DNA of 18,495 nt from JABFSC01 sp031389045 (GCA_031389045.1 JANMSE010000167.1:1-18495), one strand, 5' to 3'; counted from the stretch's first letter, positions 1 through 7,488 are shown. Translations and numbers: made by a program. Notes: generated by a model not told the origin, from the letters alone.

Positions 1-486
1 CGCGGAATAGGCCGCCTGGCCAATCTGCCCATCGAAGGCCGCGACCGAAGCGGTGTTGATAATCACCCCGCGCTCGCCATCGGCATTCGGCGCGTTCTTC
101 GCCATCTTCGCGGCAGCTAGGCGAATCGCATTGAAGGTGCCGATCAAGTTGATTTCAATCGTGCGGCGGAACGGTTCGAGATCAAGGGGTTTGTCTTCCT
201 TGCCCAACGTCTTGCCCGCCGTGGCGATGCCCGCGCAGTTGACCAGAATGTGGACCGCGCCAAGCGTTTGCACGGCCTGGTCGATGCCAGCGGCAAGCTG
301 ATCGCTGTTGGTCACATCAGCTTCGACAAAGACCCCACCCAGCTCCTTGGCAATTGCGACTCCGTTGGATTTCGCCAAATCGAAAATGGCAACCTTGACC
401 CCTTTGGCCGCGAAGGCCCGCGCGGCGGCTTGGCCCAAACCAGACCCGCCACCAGTGACAATCGCTCCAAGTCCTTTCATATCCAT
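1..486 (-). CDS. SDR-family 3-hydroxyacyl-CoA dehydrogenase, type-2 (HSD10-like), partial
   Basis: This is the N-terminal 162 residues of a short-chain dehydrogenase/reductase; the C-terminus lies beyond base 1. The NAD-binding glycine motif TGGGSGLG is near residue 12, followed by NCAGIA near residue 90. The fragment ends in INTASVAAFDG and QAAYSA, which carry the catalytic Ser and Tyr; the Lys of YxxxK is just outside the window. The INTASVAAF block closely resembles the HSD17B10/SDR11 group, which oxidises 3-hydroxyacyl-CoA and some hydroxysteroids with NAD in the cytosol or mitochondrion. I place the start at the ATG at 486 because an AAAGGAG ribosome site lies 8 nt before it; another in-frame ATG at 480 is possible. 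The CocE-like gene lies 95 bp upstream on the same strand, so the two may be co-transcribed. Family call is firm; the exact substrate is not known. Confidence 0.93.
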   Translation of the reverse strand, partial: MDMKGLGAIVTGGGSGLGQAAARAFAAKGVKVAIFDLAKSNGVAIAKELGGVFVEADVTNSDQLAAGIDQAVQTLGAVHILVNCAGIATAGKTLGKEDKPLDLEPFRRTIEINLIGTFNAIRLAAAKMAKNAPNADGERGVIINTASVAAFDGQIGQAAYSA

Positions 487-513
487 CGACACAACTCCTT
501 TCTTCTCAGGGTA

Positions 514-539
514 TAAAACGTAAATAGGTAAAACGTAAA
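514..539. repeat. Short direct repeat between the hydrolase and dehydrogenase genes
   Basis: Two copies of TAAAACGTAAA lie 4 bp apart (514-524 and 529-539) in the 95-bp gap between two co-directional genes. They give an A/T-rich patch in otherwise GC-rich DNA. I see no hairpin or promoter in it, and its role is unknown. Confidence 0.4.
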
Positions 540-581
540 AGTCTTCAGACCAGCACCAGCAGTCGATCCTTGTATCACGTT

Positions 582-2306
582 TCACGTCTTCCGTGGCACC
601 ACTGGCAGCACGACATGTGACATGCGTGCCCCGCCGTGGAACACCCGTTGGATCGCCGATCGGCCAATCGTCTCCGTCGCGAAATCACCACCAGTGTTGA
701 GGTTGCGATTAAACCGCGGAAAATTGCTGCTAGAGACTTCTAGCCGAATCCGATATCCAGGCGCGAATTGAAAACTCGTCGATCCCAGCAGGATGCGATA
801 CTCGTAGATGCGCCCTGGCTCCAGCAGCTCCGCGCGCCGCAACGACTTGCGATACCGGGCGCGAAGAATCCCGTCACACAGATTGATCGCCCGCCCGTCG
901 GGAGCCACGGCCACGAGTTTGGCGGTGAAATCCGTGTCTCGCCCATCAGTGGACGCATGGAGCACGGCTTCAATTGTTCCCGTCACTTCCAGCGGTTCGC
1001 TCAAAGGTGCTGACGTGTAGACCAGCACATCATCGCGTTCCTCCACCGGTCGCTGGTCTCGTGGGCCAGCACTCTGGGCTCCGGGCATGAGGGTGCAGCC
1101 ACCTCTGGAGGGCACTGGGCGTTCGGGGTCGTAGAGAAAGGTATCGCTGGCTTCACGCGCGGGAGTCTGCGCGAGCAATTGGCCATCGCCGCGCAGACTA
1201 TTCGCGGAACCACCACTGGTGAGGTAATACGGAGTGGCGACGGCACGAGCGAGCGGCCATTCCTCTTCATTGCGCCAGACGTTGGCACCCATCACGAAGA
1301 TGCGAACCGGAGCACCGTTGTCGGGCTGACCTTGCAGACAATGGTTGAACCATTGGAGATGCTGACCACCAAGGTCCACCGCATCAAGCAACACACTGGG
1401 GCCGAAATCGACCTCGCCCACCACCCGGTCGAACAGACCATGTAGCCACGGGCCGACAATCAGCCGCTGCTGCTGTCGTGCCCGCGCGGTTTTGCCCTTC
1501 GTGCGCATCCCCACGAAGTTGCGGAGTGTTCCTTCCAGAAAAATGTCGTACCAACCGCCGATATGCAGCGCGCCCACGTCCATCTGCTCGTACTTGGACT
1601 CAATCCGCACACGCTCCCAATAGTCATCTAAAGCGGGATGCTTGAGCCATTCACGATAGTGGTCAATCAGGCCGGGAACCGTCGCTGGCGCATAATCGAC
1701 CAGCGGCAGATTGCGATACGCCTGTTGTATCCCGAAGATCGAGCCGTAGAGTTTCCCGCGGGCATCACCGGGAGCGTCGGGTAATCGCGTGATCGTTTCG
1801 GTCGCCATCCCCGCGGTCCAGAACTGAGCGAAGCCTTGTTGAAAGGCGCCCCCCTGATAGGTCCACCCTTCATAGTAGTCGGACGCGGTAATGGTAGGGA
1901 CCAGGGCTTTCAAGGCTGGAGGATTCGCGGTCGCCGCTAGCCACTGGGTTGCCCCGAAGTACGACGCGCCGTACATCCCGACTTGTTCATTCGACCATGG
2001 TTGCGACGCGCACCACCCAACCGTGTCGTAGCCATCTTCGGCCTCGCCGGCGAAGAGCGAAAATTGGCCATCGGACTTAAACCGACCACGGGTATCTTGG
2101 ATGACCACCACATAGCCACGTTTAGCGGCGCGGATCGGACTCAAGAGCGATAACGAAATCAGGGAAAGGTCTTTATTGTAGGGCAGCCGCGCGAGGATCA
2201 CGGGATGCGCGCTCGCGTCATCGGGTCGATAGACATCCGCGCGGAGTTTCACACTATCACGCATGGGGATTTCGACATTACAGTCAATCTTGAGCGAATC
2301 AGCCAT
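582..2306 (-). CDS. CocE/NonD-family alpha/beta hydrolase (X-Pro dipeptidyl-peptidase S15 type)
   Basis: A 574-residue hydrolase of the cocaine-esterase / X-Pro dipeptidyl-peptidase-like family, which cleaves esters or acyl/peptidyl bonds with a Ser-Asp-His triad. The nucleophile elbow GMYGASYFG puts the Ser near residue 115. The Asp is likely D254 in GGWYDIF and the His H289 in VGPWLHG, the same order and spacing as in CocE. DTRGRFKSDG near residues 71-80 is another family hallmark. The C-terminal third is the jelly-roll X-Pro-DPP domain, with DTDFTAKLVAVAPDGRA. Length is usual for the family. I chose the ATG at 2306 because GGGAGGAG lies 6 nt before it; the in-frame ATG at 2348 lacks a site. 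No signal peptide is visible, so it is probably cytosolic. Physiological substrate is unknown; the dehydrogenase neighbour hints at catabolism of an acylated compound. Confidence 0.92.
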   Translation of the reverse strand: MADSLKIDCNVEIPMRDSVKLRADVYRPDDASAHPVILARLPYNKDLSLISLSLLSPIRAAKRGYVVVIQDTRGRFKSDGQFSLFAGEAEDGYDTVGWCASQPWSNEQVGMYGASYFGATQWLAATANPPALKALVPTITASDYYEGWTYQGGAFQQGFAQFWTAGMATETITRLPDAPGDARGKLYGSIFGIQQAYRNLPLVDYAPATVPGLIDHYREWLKHPALDDYWERVRIESKYEQMDVGALHIGGWYDIFLEGTLRNFVGMRTKGKTARARQQQRLIVGPWLHGLFDRVVGEVDFGPSVLLDAVDLGGQHLQWFNHCLQGQPDNGAPVRIFVMGANVWRNEEEWPLARAVATPYYLTSGGSANSLRGDGQLLAQTPAREASDTFLYDPERPVPSRGGCTLMPGAQSAGPRDQRPVEERDDVLVYTSAPLSEPLEVTGTIEAVLHASTDGRDTDFTAKLVAVAPDGRAINLCDGILRARYRKSLRRAELLEPGRIYEYRILLGSTSFQFAPGYRIRLEVSSSNFPRFNRNLNTGGDFATETIGRSAIQRVFHGGARMSHVVLPVVPRKT

Positions 2307-2432
2307 AGGTTTCTCCTCCCTCTCCTGGTTGGGCTCACCTTTATCCACATTTGACGCGCTTAGGAAAGGGGTTCCGACTTTGGCAAACTTAAACAGCTTG
2401 AACAGCAGCAGGCTGGTAGCGGGTTTACCGGC

Positions 2433-2633
2433 TTGGTCCTCGCAGTGGGGGCACTGGTGTCGACCACCACACTAGCCGTGATCCAACAGGCTCTGGAGAC
2501 GGTGCCAACCTCACAGGTCCGGCAGTGGGGCCAGCAACACCTGGGCCCGTCGGTGCAGGCGCAACGACAACACGCCTTCCGTCAGTTCAAACCGGAGGAA
2601 GAAAATCAGTCCCACTTTCAACAAGCGGCGTGA
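2433..2633 (+). CDS. Weak small ORF with one hydrophobic segment (possible remnant)
   Basis: I do not recognise this reading frame. It is open from 2364 to the TGA at 2631-2633, and the only usable start is a TTG at 2433 without a visible ribosome site. The peptide has a hydrophobic stretch (VLAVGALVSTTTLAVI) followed by a Gln-rich polar tail with WGQQHLGPS. It lies between two minus-strand genes and runs against them. It may be spurious or the decayed end of a longer membrane-protein gene. The rest of 2307-2668 shows nothing I can name. Confidence 0.15.
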   Translation: MVLAVGALVSTTTLAVIQQALETVPTSQVRQWGQQHLGPSVQAQRQHAFRQFKPEEENQSHFQQAA

Positions 2634-2668
2634 GTCTTCTGTTCACCATGCCAGGCTGCACCCGCCGA

Positions 2669-3865
2669 CTACAGTATCAGGTGCTCCAATGTCTCATCCC
2701 GATGCTTCTTCAGATAGGGCATGAACGGTGTCCCTCCGGTGCCAACAGTGGTCGGGTTATCCATGCCGTGCTGACTCTGTTGATGAATGTACTGTGCGGC
2801 GTACTCCAAATGTTGTGTGCGAAATTCACTCATCCAATGTACACACGCGTTATAGGCTTCACACACGGCGGTCTGTGCAGTGCGGTGTGCAAGCACATAG
2901 TCGCGAAGAGATGGTCCGCGCTCGATCGTTTCAATAAACGCCCGATGTGCTGGCGGCATGTAGTCGCGCATCTCCAGAAGATAGGGACGCAACGGGTCGT
3001 TCGTATGGGTGATGCCCAGGGCGGCGTCAAGCGCGGGGATGATGGCGCTCTGTGCCCCGGTTTCACCACGGAACTGCTGCGGCGCTCCTCCGTATGCTTC
3101 CACTCCCTCATAGAGTACGCCCTCAGGTAGGGCGGGATGATTCTTCCAGCCGTGAATGTACGGCCGCACGCGTTGGTAGTAGATGTACGGGTCACAGCGC
3201 TCCGGCATACGCAAGAGCGTTGCATAGGCACGTTCCAGAGCGGCGGCAATGGTGGCTAAACAGTGCTCCAACTTGTGTGCCCGGTCTTCGAATACGGCTG
3301 CCTGGGCGGGGCCGAGTGCGGCAAGCGCCGGCGCCACCGCAGCTTCGATGTCAACATGAACAAGAATGAACCATTCTTCATCGACCCCCGCCAGAAAATT
3401 TTGCAGGAGTACGATATTGCCGAGAGCGATCGGGCCGGTTGGATTGAGCCGCCGCCAATTGTGGAGTGCATACGAGGCGTAGGACAGTACTGGCGAACGG
3501 CCAAGCCGCTGAGCCACCACGTACCACGGGACGGCAATACTGGCCGGAATATGGTTCGCTGGGGTTGGCGCTCCCCACACATAAGCGTGTCCGAAGTAGG
3601 ACAAGAGCAGCATCGCGCGCTCAAGTTCCCGTGGCTCGTGCAGGGCGGAGACGTTGAGAGTTGGCAGTTGCTCAATGTTGCGCCGGATGGTCCCAGCAAC
3701 CAGCAGCTTCGGTAGTTCGCACGCGAGTTCTTCCCAGCCAGCGAATTCGGAAGGTAGAGAGGTCAACGGATCCGGTACGGGCAGAAAGCCTCGGTGTGAG
3801 TCCACCTGAAATGCGGCGAGATGAAGCACGGTGGACTGTTGGCTCATGGCAGGTTGCGTATTCAT
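2669..3865 (-). CDS. Indoleamine 2,3-dioxygenase (IDO) family haem protein
   Basis: A 398-residue protein aligning along its whole length with eukaryotic IDO, which uses haem and O2 to open the indole ring of tryptophan to N-formylkynurenine. Recognisable blocks in order: SYASYALHNWRRLNP (128-142, human SYADCVLANWKKKDP-like), GWKNHPALPEGVLYEG (239-254), RDYMPPAHRAFIETIERGPS (300-319, nearly identical to animal IDO), EFRTQHLEYAAQYI (347-360) with H352 as the probable proximal haem ligand, and GTGGTPFMPYLKKHR near the C-terminus. No signal peptide is seen, so it is probably cytosolic. The start at 3865 is the first in-frame ATG; its ribosome site is weak, and the ATG seven codons in is an alternative. 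No kynureninase or formamidase is nearby, so it may detoxify or signal through indoles rather than feed NAD synthesis. Bacterial IDOs vary in tryptophan affinity. Confidence 0.9.
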   Translation of the reverse strand: MNTQPAMSQQSTVLHLAAFQVDSHRGFLPVPDPLTSLPSEFAGWEELACELPKLLVAGTIRRNIEQLPTLNVSALHEPRELERAMLLLSYFGHAYVWGAPTPANHIPASIAVPWYVVAQRLGRSPVLSYASYALHNWRRLNPTGPIALGNIVLLQNFLAGVDEEWFILVHVDIEAAVAPALAALGPAQAAVFEDRAHKLEHCLATIAAALERAYATLLRMPERCDPYIYYQRVRPYIHGWKNHPALPEGVLYEGVEAYGGAPQQFRGETGAQSAIIPALDAALGITHTNDPLRPYLLEMRDYMPPAHRAFIETIERGPSLRDYVLAHRTAQTAVCEAYNACVHWMSEFRTQHLEYAAQYIHQQSQHGMDNPTTVGTGGTPFMPYLKKHRDETLEHLIL

Positions 3866-3885
3866 ATATCACCGTCTGTTTCGGT

Positions 3886-4020
3886 TTACGGAATGAGGGC
3901 ATCAGAAGTGGCGAACAAGGCATCGACGACGGCCAGGTTCCCCTGGTTCCAGACTTCTTCAAAAAGATGGTGGACCAGTGCTTTATTGTCCGCCAAATAG
4001 AGTGAGAAGGTCCCGGCGGT
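3886..4020 (-). pseudogene. N-terminal remnant of a SnoaL-like ester/polyketide cyclase
   Basis: Read on the minus strand, the frame gives LADNKALVHHLFEEVWNQGN, a textbook N-terminal helix of SnoaL-like (NTF2-fold) cyclases, then LAVVDALFATSDALIP and a TAA at 3886-3888. Only about 40 of the usual 130-150 residues are present and there is no ATG. It begins directly after the stop of the MFS fragment upstream. The piece is clearly truncated at both ends, so I call it a remnant formed by rearrangement. Confidence 0.65.
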
Positions 4021-4194
4021 TTACGCTCGGGTCCAGCCGAATTCCTGGGCGAGCGGCTTGAGAAACGCCGCAAAGATATAGCCGAACCCGCCGTCGATGA
4101 GAGAAATGAAAAAGAGGATGCCAACGATAAACCACCCGTGGAAAACCCGCTCCCCTGCGTTCACCTGTGCAATCGCTGTCCCTGAGGCAAGCAT
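4021..4194 (-). pseudogene. Truncated N-terminus of an MFS transporter (OFA-like)
   Basis: The minus strand encodes 57 residues starting MLASGTAIAQ and containing GWFIVGILFFISLIDGGFGY, the first membrane helix of MFS carriers, then FLKPLAQEFGWTRA, the loop typical of oxalate/formate antiporter-like members. The frame ends at TAA right after WTRA, where a full protein would run on for about 350 residues. A GGAGGG site lies 10 nt before the ATG, so a short membrane peptide could still be made. The break coincides with the start of the SnoaL-like remnant, which marks a recombination joint near 4010-4023. Confidence 0.7.
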
Positions 4195-4255
4195 AAAAAT
4201 ACAGCCCTCCGCGCTATTGAAAGGTGCGGTGTTGGTTCAGCTTCTCGAACAGCGT

Positions 4256-4729
4256 TCACGCTGGCTGGATGTGTTGGGCGCAGTAGTTTTCGTAGCCGAC
4301 CTGCCGCAGCAGCGACGTCTGCGCTTCCAACCACGCAATGTGTTCTTCCGCGCTCACCAGGATGTGTTCCAACAGTTCCCGCGTCCCGGTATCGGACTGC
4401 GCCAGGCAGAGCGCAATGGCCTTCTTCAGTTCCGGCAACCCGTCCCGCTCCAGCACCAGATCGTTCTCCAGGATCTCCTGTACGTCCTTGCCGATCATCA
4501 GTTTGAAGGGTTCGTTCATAACTGGCGTCCCCTCCAGGAAGAGAATGCGGTCGATCAGTTGCTCGGCATGCTTCATTTCCTCAATCGATTCGTCGTACAT
4601 TTTCTTGTAGAGCCGCAAGTAGCCCCACTTCCTGAATAGCGAGGCATGGAGGAAGTATTGACTGATAGCAATCAATTCCCCTTTCAACGCGACGTTGAGC
4701 TCTTCGATAACCTCTGGTGATCCTTTCAT
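4256..4729 (-). CDS. bfr: Bacterioferritin
   Basis: A 157-residue bacterioferritin, the 24-subunit haem-containing iron store that oxidises Fe(II) at a di-iron centre and mineralises it in the cytosol. All signature residues are visible: Glu18 in KGELIA, Glu51-Met52-His54 in EEMKHAE (Met52 is the haem ligand), Glu94 in LVLERDG, and Glu127/His130 in SAEEHIAWLEAQ. Length is exactly typical. The ATG at 4729 is supported by AAGGAGG 8 nt upstream. A sigma-54-type promoter at 4804-4819 on the same strand would give a leader of about 60 nt, so expression is probably under RpoN control. It is divergent from the CBS-domain gene at 5070, which has its own sigma-54 site. No ferredoxin (Bfd) gene is adjacent. 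Confidence 0.96.
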   Translation of the reverse strand: MKGSPEVIEELNVALKGELIAISQYFLHASLFRKWGYLRLYKKMYDESIEEMKHAEQLIDRILFLEGTPVMNEPFKLMIGKDVQEILENDLVLERDGLPELKKAIALCLAQSDTGTRELLEHILVSAEEHIAWLEAQTSLLRQVGYENYCAQHIQPA

Positions 4730-4803
4730 ACGGCGTCCTCCTTATCCTGGTATCCGCGGAAGTTGGCCGGCGTGGCCCACCGCGCGTGTCGTCTGGTGTG
4801 TCT

Positions 4804-4819
4804 TGCAACATCCACGCCA
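4804..4819 (-). promoter_or_regulatory. Sigma-54 (RpoN) promoter for bacterioferritin
   Basis: On the minus strand this reads TGGCGTG-GATG-TTGCA, matching the TGGCACG-N4-TTGCW consensus, with exactly 10 bp between the invariant GG and GC. The predicted start near 4792 leaves a leader of about 63 nt before the bfr ATG. Confidence 0.75.
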
Positions 4820-4881
4820 GCGTGCGAGGGTCGGACGTTTGCAGTGATAGCCATCCTCACCGCGCTGCCACCGAACTGCCG

Positions 4882-4900
4882 AAGCCGGTCCGAACGGAGC
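4882..4900. promoter_or_regulatory. Possible degenerate activator site between divergent promoters
   Basis: The 19-mer AAGCCGGTCCGAACGGAGC resembles the perfect dyad at 13196-13214 (TGTCCGGTCTGAACGGACA) at 13 of 19 positions. It sits between the divergent sigma-54 promoters for bfr and the CBS gene, a fitting place for a shared enhancer. Because the outer arm bases are lost, this is tentative. Confidence 0.3.
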
Positions 4901-4969
4901 AAAGCGAAATCGCAGAGGCGCCTCGCGATGACCCCACTCTCCACTCTGTCAACTGTCTCCCCAGTTTGC

Positions 4970-4985
4970 TGGCCCGTCTTTTGCA
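4970..4985 (+). promoter_or_regulatory. Sigma-54 (RpoN) promoter for the CBS-domain genes
   Basis: Reads TGGCCCG-TCTT-TTGCA, with GG-N10-GC spacing and a perfect -12 element. The predicted start near 4997 gives a leader of about 73 nt to the CBS gene at 5070. Confidence 0.8.
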
Positions 4986-5069
4986 CGTTTACATACGAGA
5001 ACGCCGTTGCGTTGATTGTTGCTCTCAAGCAGATGAGACCGTGCAAAATCTTTCATAAGGAGGTGCTCT

Positions 5070-5669
5070 ATGTCGTTACAGAAATTTTGTCAGTGGCCAG
5101 TGGTGACCATCGCACCGGAGATGATGATTGCCGATGCGTGCGAGATGATGTGGGAGAAGAACATCGGCTCTGTGGTAGCCGTCGACGCGGGGAAGGTGTG
5201 CGGCATGCTGACCGACCGTGATGTTGCTCTCAAAGTCGTTCGGGAGCGGAAGGACCCGCGGCAGACCACCGTGCGGGAGATCATGACGGCCAACCCCGCG
5301 TGCATCAGGGTGGACAAAGCGCTCTCTGAACTGACGACTCTGATGCGTCAGCATCATGTGCGACGGGTGCCCATTGTCGACGATCACAATAGACCCCTTG
5401 GCATTGTGAGCTTCGATGACCTCCTGTCTCTCCTCAGTGAAGAGATGTCGGATATGCGGCAGACGGTCACGGAAGCCTTCTTCCGGGGTCGCTCAGACAA
5501 GCAACCCGCGGTCTCTTCCCTACACAACTACTGGTGGTCCGCCGCGCTGTTCGTGCCGGCGCCACTCGAAGAAGACTCAGCACAAGAGCAGGCCCAGGTA
5601 GATGCGTTCTACCGCAAACTGCCCGACCAGAAGCAGTATGAGTGGTCTCTCCTCTGTGAATCCATATAG
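5070..5669 (+). CDS. CBS-domain pair protein with C-terminal extension
   Basis: A 199-residue protein whose first ~125 residues form two CBS motifs (a Bateman module), which usually bind adenine nucleotides and sense energy state. First repeat about residues 8-62 with IGSVVAVDAGKVCGMLTDRD; second about 72-125 with IMTANPACIRVDK and HHVRRVPIVDDHNRPLGIVS. There is no fused enzyme or membrane domain. Residues 130-199 are an extension I do not recognise, rich in Trp and Gln and ending near QYEWSLL. The start is set by AAGGAGG 6-7 nt before the ATG. It is followed 38 bp later by a close paralogue, so the pair is probably one operon driven by the sigma-54 promoter at 4970. Similar stand-alone CBS proteins (for example Hrp1 of Mycobacterium) are induced in dormancy. 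The ligand is unknown. Confidence 0.93.
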   Translation: MSLQKFCQWPVVTIAPEMMIADACEMMWEKNIGSVVAVDAGKVCGMLTDRDVALKVVRERKDPRQTTVREIMTANPACIRVDKALSELTTLMRQHHVRRVPIVDDHNRPLGIVSFDDLLSLLSEEMSDMRQTVTEAFFRGRSDKQPAVSSLHNYWWSAALFVPAPLEEDSAQEQAQVDAFYRKLPDQKQYEWSLLCESI

Positions 5670-5707
5670 CGTGGGCCGTGTTCGTAATCTTGCGATGGAG
5701 GTGTGTT

Positions 5708-6181
5708 ATGTCATTGCAGCAATTCTGTCAGCGACCGGTGGTAACCGTCTCTCCGGAGATGAGTATTGTCGAGGCCTGTCACTTGATGTGGGAAAAAAAC
5801 GTCGGCTGCGTGGTCGCCGTCGAAGCCAGGAAGCCGTGCGGTATGTTGACGGACCGCGATGCCGCCCTCAAGGTTGTCCGCGAGCGGAAGGATCCACAGC
5901 AGACCCAGGTCCGGGAGATCATGACGGCTAACCCAGCGTGTATCAAGGTGGACAAGACACTGCATGAGCTCACGACCCTGATGCGGCAGCATCATGTCCG
6001 CCGTGTGCCTATTGTCGATGGGGACGAGAAAGTGATGGGGATGGTGACGCTAGATGATATCGTCATGCTGTTAGGAGAGGAGATGTCGGATCTCGGGCAA
6101 GGCATCTCCGGCGCCGTGGTCCGCCCAGAGACACCCGTGGAGGAAGGGTTTCCAGTTTACGAGTGGGAACTCTATCACTAG
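5708..6181 (+). CDS. CBS-domain pair protein (paralogue of the preceding gene)
   Basis: A 157-residue Bateman-module protein strongly similar to its upstream neighbour: shared MSLQ-FCQ-PVVT start, CGMLTDRD, LKVVRERKDP, REIMTANPACI and LTTLMRQHHVRRVPIVD. The second CBS repeat ends GMVTLDDIVMLLGEEMSD. The extension is only about 27 residues and ends VYEWELYH, so both paralogues finish in a YEW-x-L tail although the material before it differs in length. An ATG at 5708 follows ATGGAGGTG and gives the same start as the paralogue; the GTG at 5678 has no site. It is a tandem duplication, probably co-transcribed, and likely a soluble nucleotide sensor. Specific role unknown. Confidence 0.92.
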   Translation: MSLQQFCQRPVVTVSPEMSIVEACHLMWEKNVGCVVAVEARKPCGMLTDRDAALKVVRERKDPQQTQVREIMTANPACIKVDKTLHELTTLMRQHHVRRVPIVDGDEKVMGMVTLDDIVMLLGEEMSDLGQGISGAVVRPETPVEEGFPVYEWELYH

Positions 6182-6188
6182 ACAGTGT

Positions 6189-6341
6189 GACCCGTTTCAG
6201 TTTACCGGCACGGGCTTCTACCGAGTTGTCGCCGGGAAGATCGTGGAGGCGTGGTCCCTCAACAACAGCGTAGAGGTGATCCGTCACCTTGAGGTCACTC
6301 CCGCGACGCGGACGGGCAGCCGCGTGACCAAGAATAGATAA
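6189..6341 (+). pseudogene. C-terminal remnant of a SnoaL-like cyclase
   Basis: Starting inside the end of the CBS gene region in another frame, the plus strand reads FQFTGTGFYRVVAGKIVEAW, then SLNNSVEVIRHLEVTP, and ends at TAA 6339-6341. The TGTGxxRVVxGKIVExW pattern is the last beta-strand pair of SnoaL-like NTF2-fold cyclases. There is no start codon or N-terminal half. The matching N-terminal half-type sequence lies at 3886-4020 on the opposite strand, but about 60 middle residues are missing, so one ancestral gene cannot be shown. Confidence 0.55.
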
Positions 6342-6401
6342 GGTCCGAGTGATGTCGCGGGTGGTGTCACAGAGAGTTCTGTTCCGTTGACCCGGGGGTT
6401 G

Positions 6402-6420
6402 CGCACCGGCCCACGGTGCG
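6402..6420. other. Perfect 7-bp hairpin upstream of the first activator dyad
   Basis: CGCACCG-GCCCA-CGGTGCG forms a stem of seven G/C-rich pairs, 15 bp before the TGTCC-N9-GGACA site. No T-run follows. It may stop transcription from the CBS operon, or be incidental. Confidence 0.4.
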
Positions 6421-6434
6421 TCCTGAGTATCCGC

Positions 6435-6453
6435 TGTCCGGTCGTGATGGACA
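6435..6453. promoter_or_regulatory. Activator-type dyad, copy 1
   Basis: TGTCCGGTCGTGATGGACA has perfect TGTCC/GGACA arms with a 9-bp spacer beginning GGTC. Three other perfect copies occur in this window, all upstream of sigma-54-type promoters. This one is about 370 bp before the promoter at 6823, so DNA looping by a sigma-54 activator is a natural reading. The binding protein is not proven. Confidence 0.6.
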
Positions 6454-6601
6454 CGCTAACTCGTGAGGTGGCAAGGAAAAATTTCACAACCAGTGGAAAC
6501 TGCCCGATTCTTGTGGACAGCGTCGACACGGTCAAGAAAGAGTGTAATTGCCCGTATTAACAGCGCTTTTTTACCATGGACGACGTGTACTGAATTCGCG
6601 C

Positions 6602-6619
6602 TGTCCGATGCCTCAGACA
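6602..6619. promoter_or_regulatory. Variant dyad (N8 spacer) before the HPF promoter
   Basis: TGTCC-GATGCCTC-AGACA is an imperfect form of the dyad with an 8-bp spacer. It matches in sequence and relative position the site at 8860-8877: both lie 167-169 bp after a perfect N9 dyad. It is about 220 bp from the promoter at 6823. Confidence 0.4.
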
Positions 6620-6822
6620 CTCCGCCCACACCACAGTGGTGAGGAGTCCAGGGGAAAGCCGTGCCCTTACCGGGTGAGGTCACCTTTCCTCATACTCTTT
6701 CACGTCACTGGGCGACGTACGGTGACGCTGTTGGTGGTGGGAACGTCCGGTGCATCATCCATCTTAGCGGATGGTCACGAGCTGATCACTTCGAGTCACG
6801 ACGCGGCGAAACGCACTTGGAG

Positions 6823-6838
6823 TGGCAGGGTATTTGCG
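6823..6838 (+). promoter_or_regulatory. Sigma-54 promoter for the HPF-like operon
   Basis: TGGCAGG-GTAT-TTGCG matches the RpoN consensus with GG-N10-GC spacing. The predicted start near 6850 gives a leader of about 95 nt to the HPF-like gene. The remaining sequence of 6342-6822 holds dyads and hairpins but no gene I can support. Confidence 0.7.
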
Positions 6839-6945
6839 TGGAATGACACAACCGGATTGGTCAACGGGGGACGACCCATGTCAGGGAAAGCGCGATGGAA
6901 AACGGCTGTTCCTGTGGCTGTCGACGACAGTATGGAGGTACGGTA

Positions 6946-7380
6946 ATGCAGATCGACATTCGTGGATCATGCAGCAAGGGGAACATGATATTACGTCGCT
7001 ACCTCGAGCAACGCGTGAGCAGCGCGCTCGCCCGATTCGCGCCGCACATTTTGCACGTCACCGTATGCCTGGAAGATGCAGGACACCTCCGTCCCGGAGG
7101 CGCCACCCACTGTCATCTCGCGGCGGCCGTGACGGGTTCAGGGCATGTGACCGCGGACGTGATCGACTTCAAGGTGATGACCGCGATTGACCGCGCCCTT
7201 GACCACATCACACACGTTCTCGCCCACGACTTCGCCCCTCCCGTTGCCCCTGTGGGAGTGCTGCCGATGCCGGCTCGCCTGGCGGCATCCACGGTTTTTC
7301 ATCGCCGCGCGCGTCACGATGCGGCTGAAGGACCACCCGCGCGCCAGGGACCTGCGGCGTTCGTGCTCGATTTTCCATGA
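6946..7380 (+). CDS. HPF/RaiA-like ribosome-associated protein (short form)
   Basis: A 144-residue protein. Residues 1-98 look like the HPF/RaiA (sigma-54 modulation/S30EA) fold: MQIDIRGSCSKGN, a helix with RRYLEQRVSSALARFAPHI, then the HVTVCLEDAG strand, CHLAAAVTGSGHVTADV and a final helix AIDRALDHITHVLAHDF. HPF proteins sit in the A/P sites of the 30S subunit and silence ribosomes in stationary phase. The tail (about 100-144) is Pro/Ala/Arg-rich and looks disordered. ATG at 6946 is chosen because GGAGG lies 7 nt upstream. The next gene, a second HPF with a cold-shock domain, starts 108 bp later, so both are likely read from the sigma-54 promoter at 6823. Similarity is at fold-pattern level, so I am moderately sure. 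Confidence 0.75.
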   Translation: MQIDIRGSCSKGNMILRRYLEQRVSSALARFAPHILHVTVCLEDAGHLRPGGATHCHLAAAVTGSGHVTADVIDFKVMTAIDRALDHITHVLAHDFAPPVAPVGVLPMPARLAASTVFHRRARHDAAEGPPARQGPAAFVLDFP

Positions 7381-7488
7381 GATTAGGATGAAGGGTTTTT
7401 ACCCGAGACGAAGGGGGAGAAGGCTAAGGGCAGCGCGTCATCCATAAACACGTAGGAACGCTAGAAATACACCCGTGGAGAGATCACC

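Noticed and set aside
2525..3130. A 201-residue plus-strand open frame over the IDO gene
   Set aside because: It lies almost wholly antisense to the well-supported IDO gene and its product resembles no family; it is a frame shadow.
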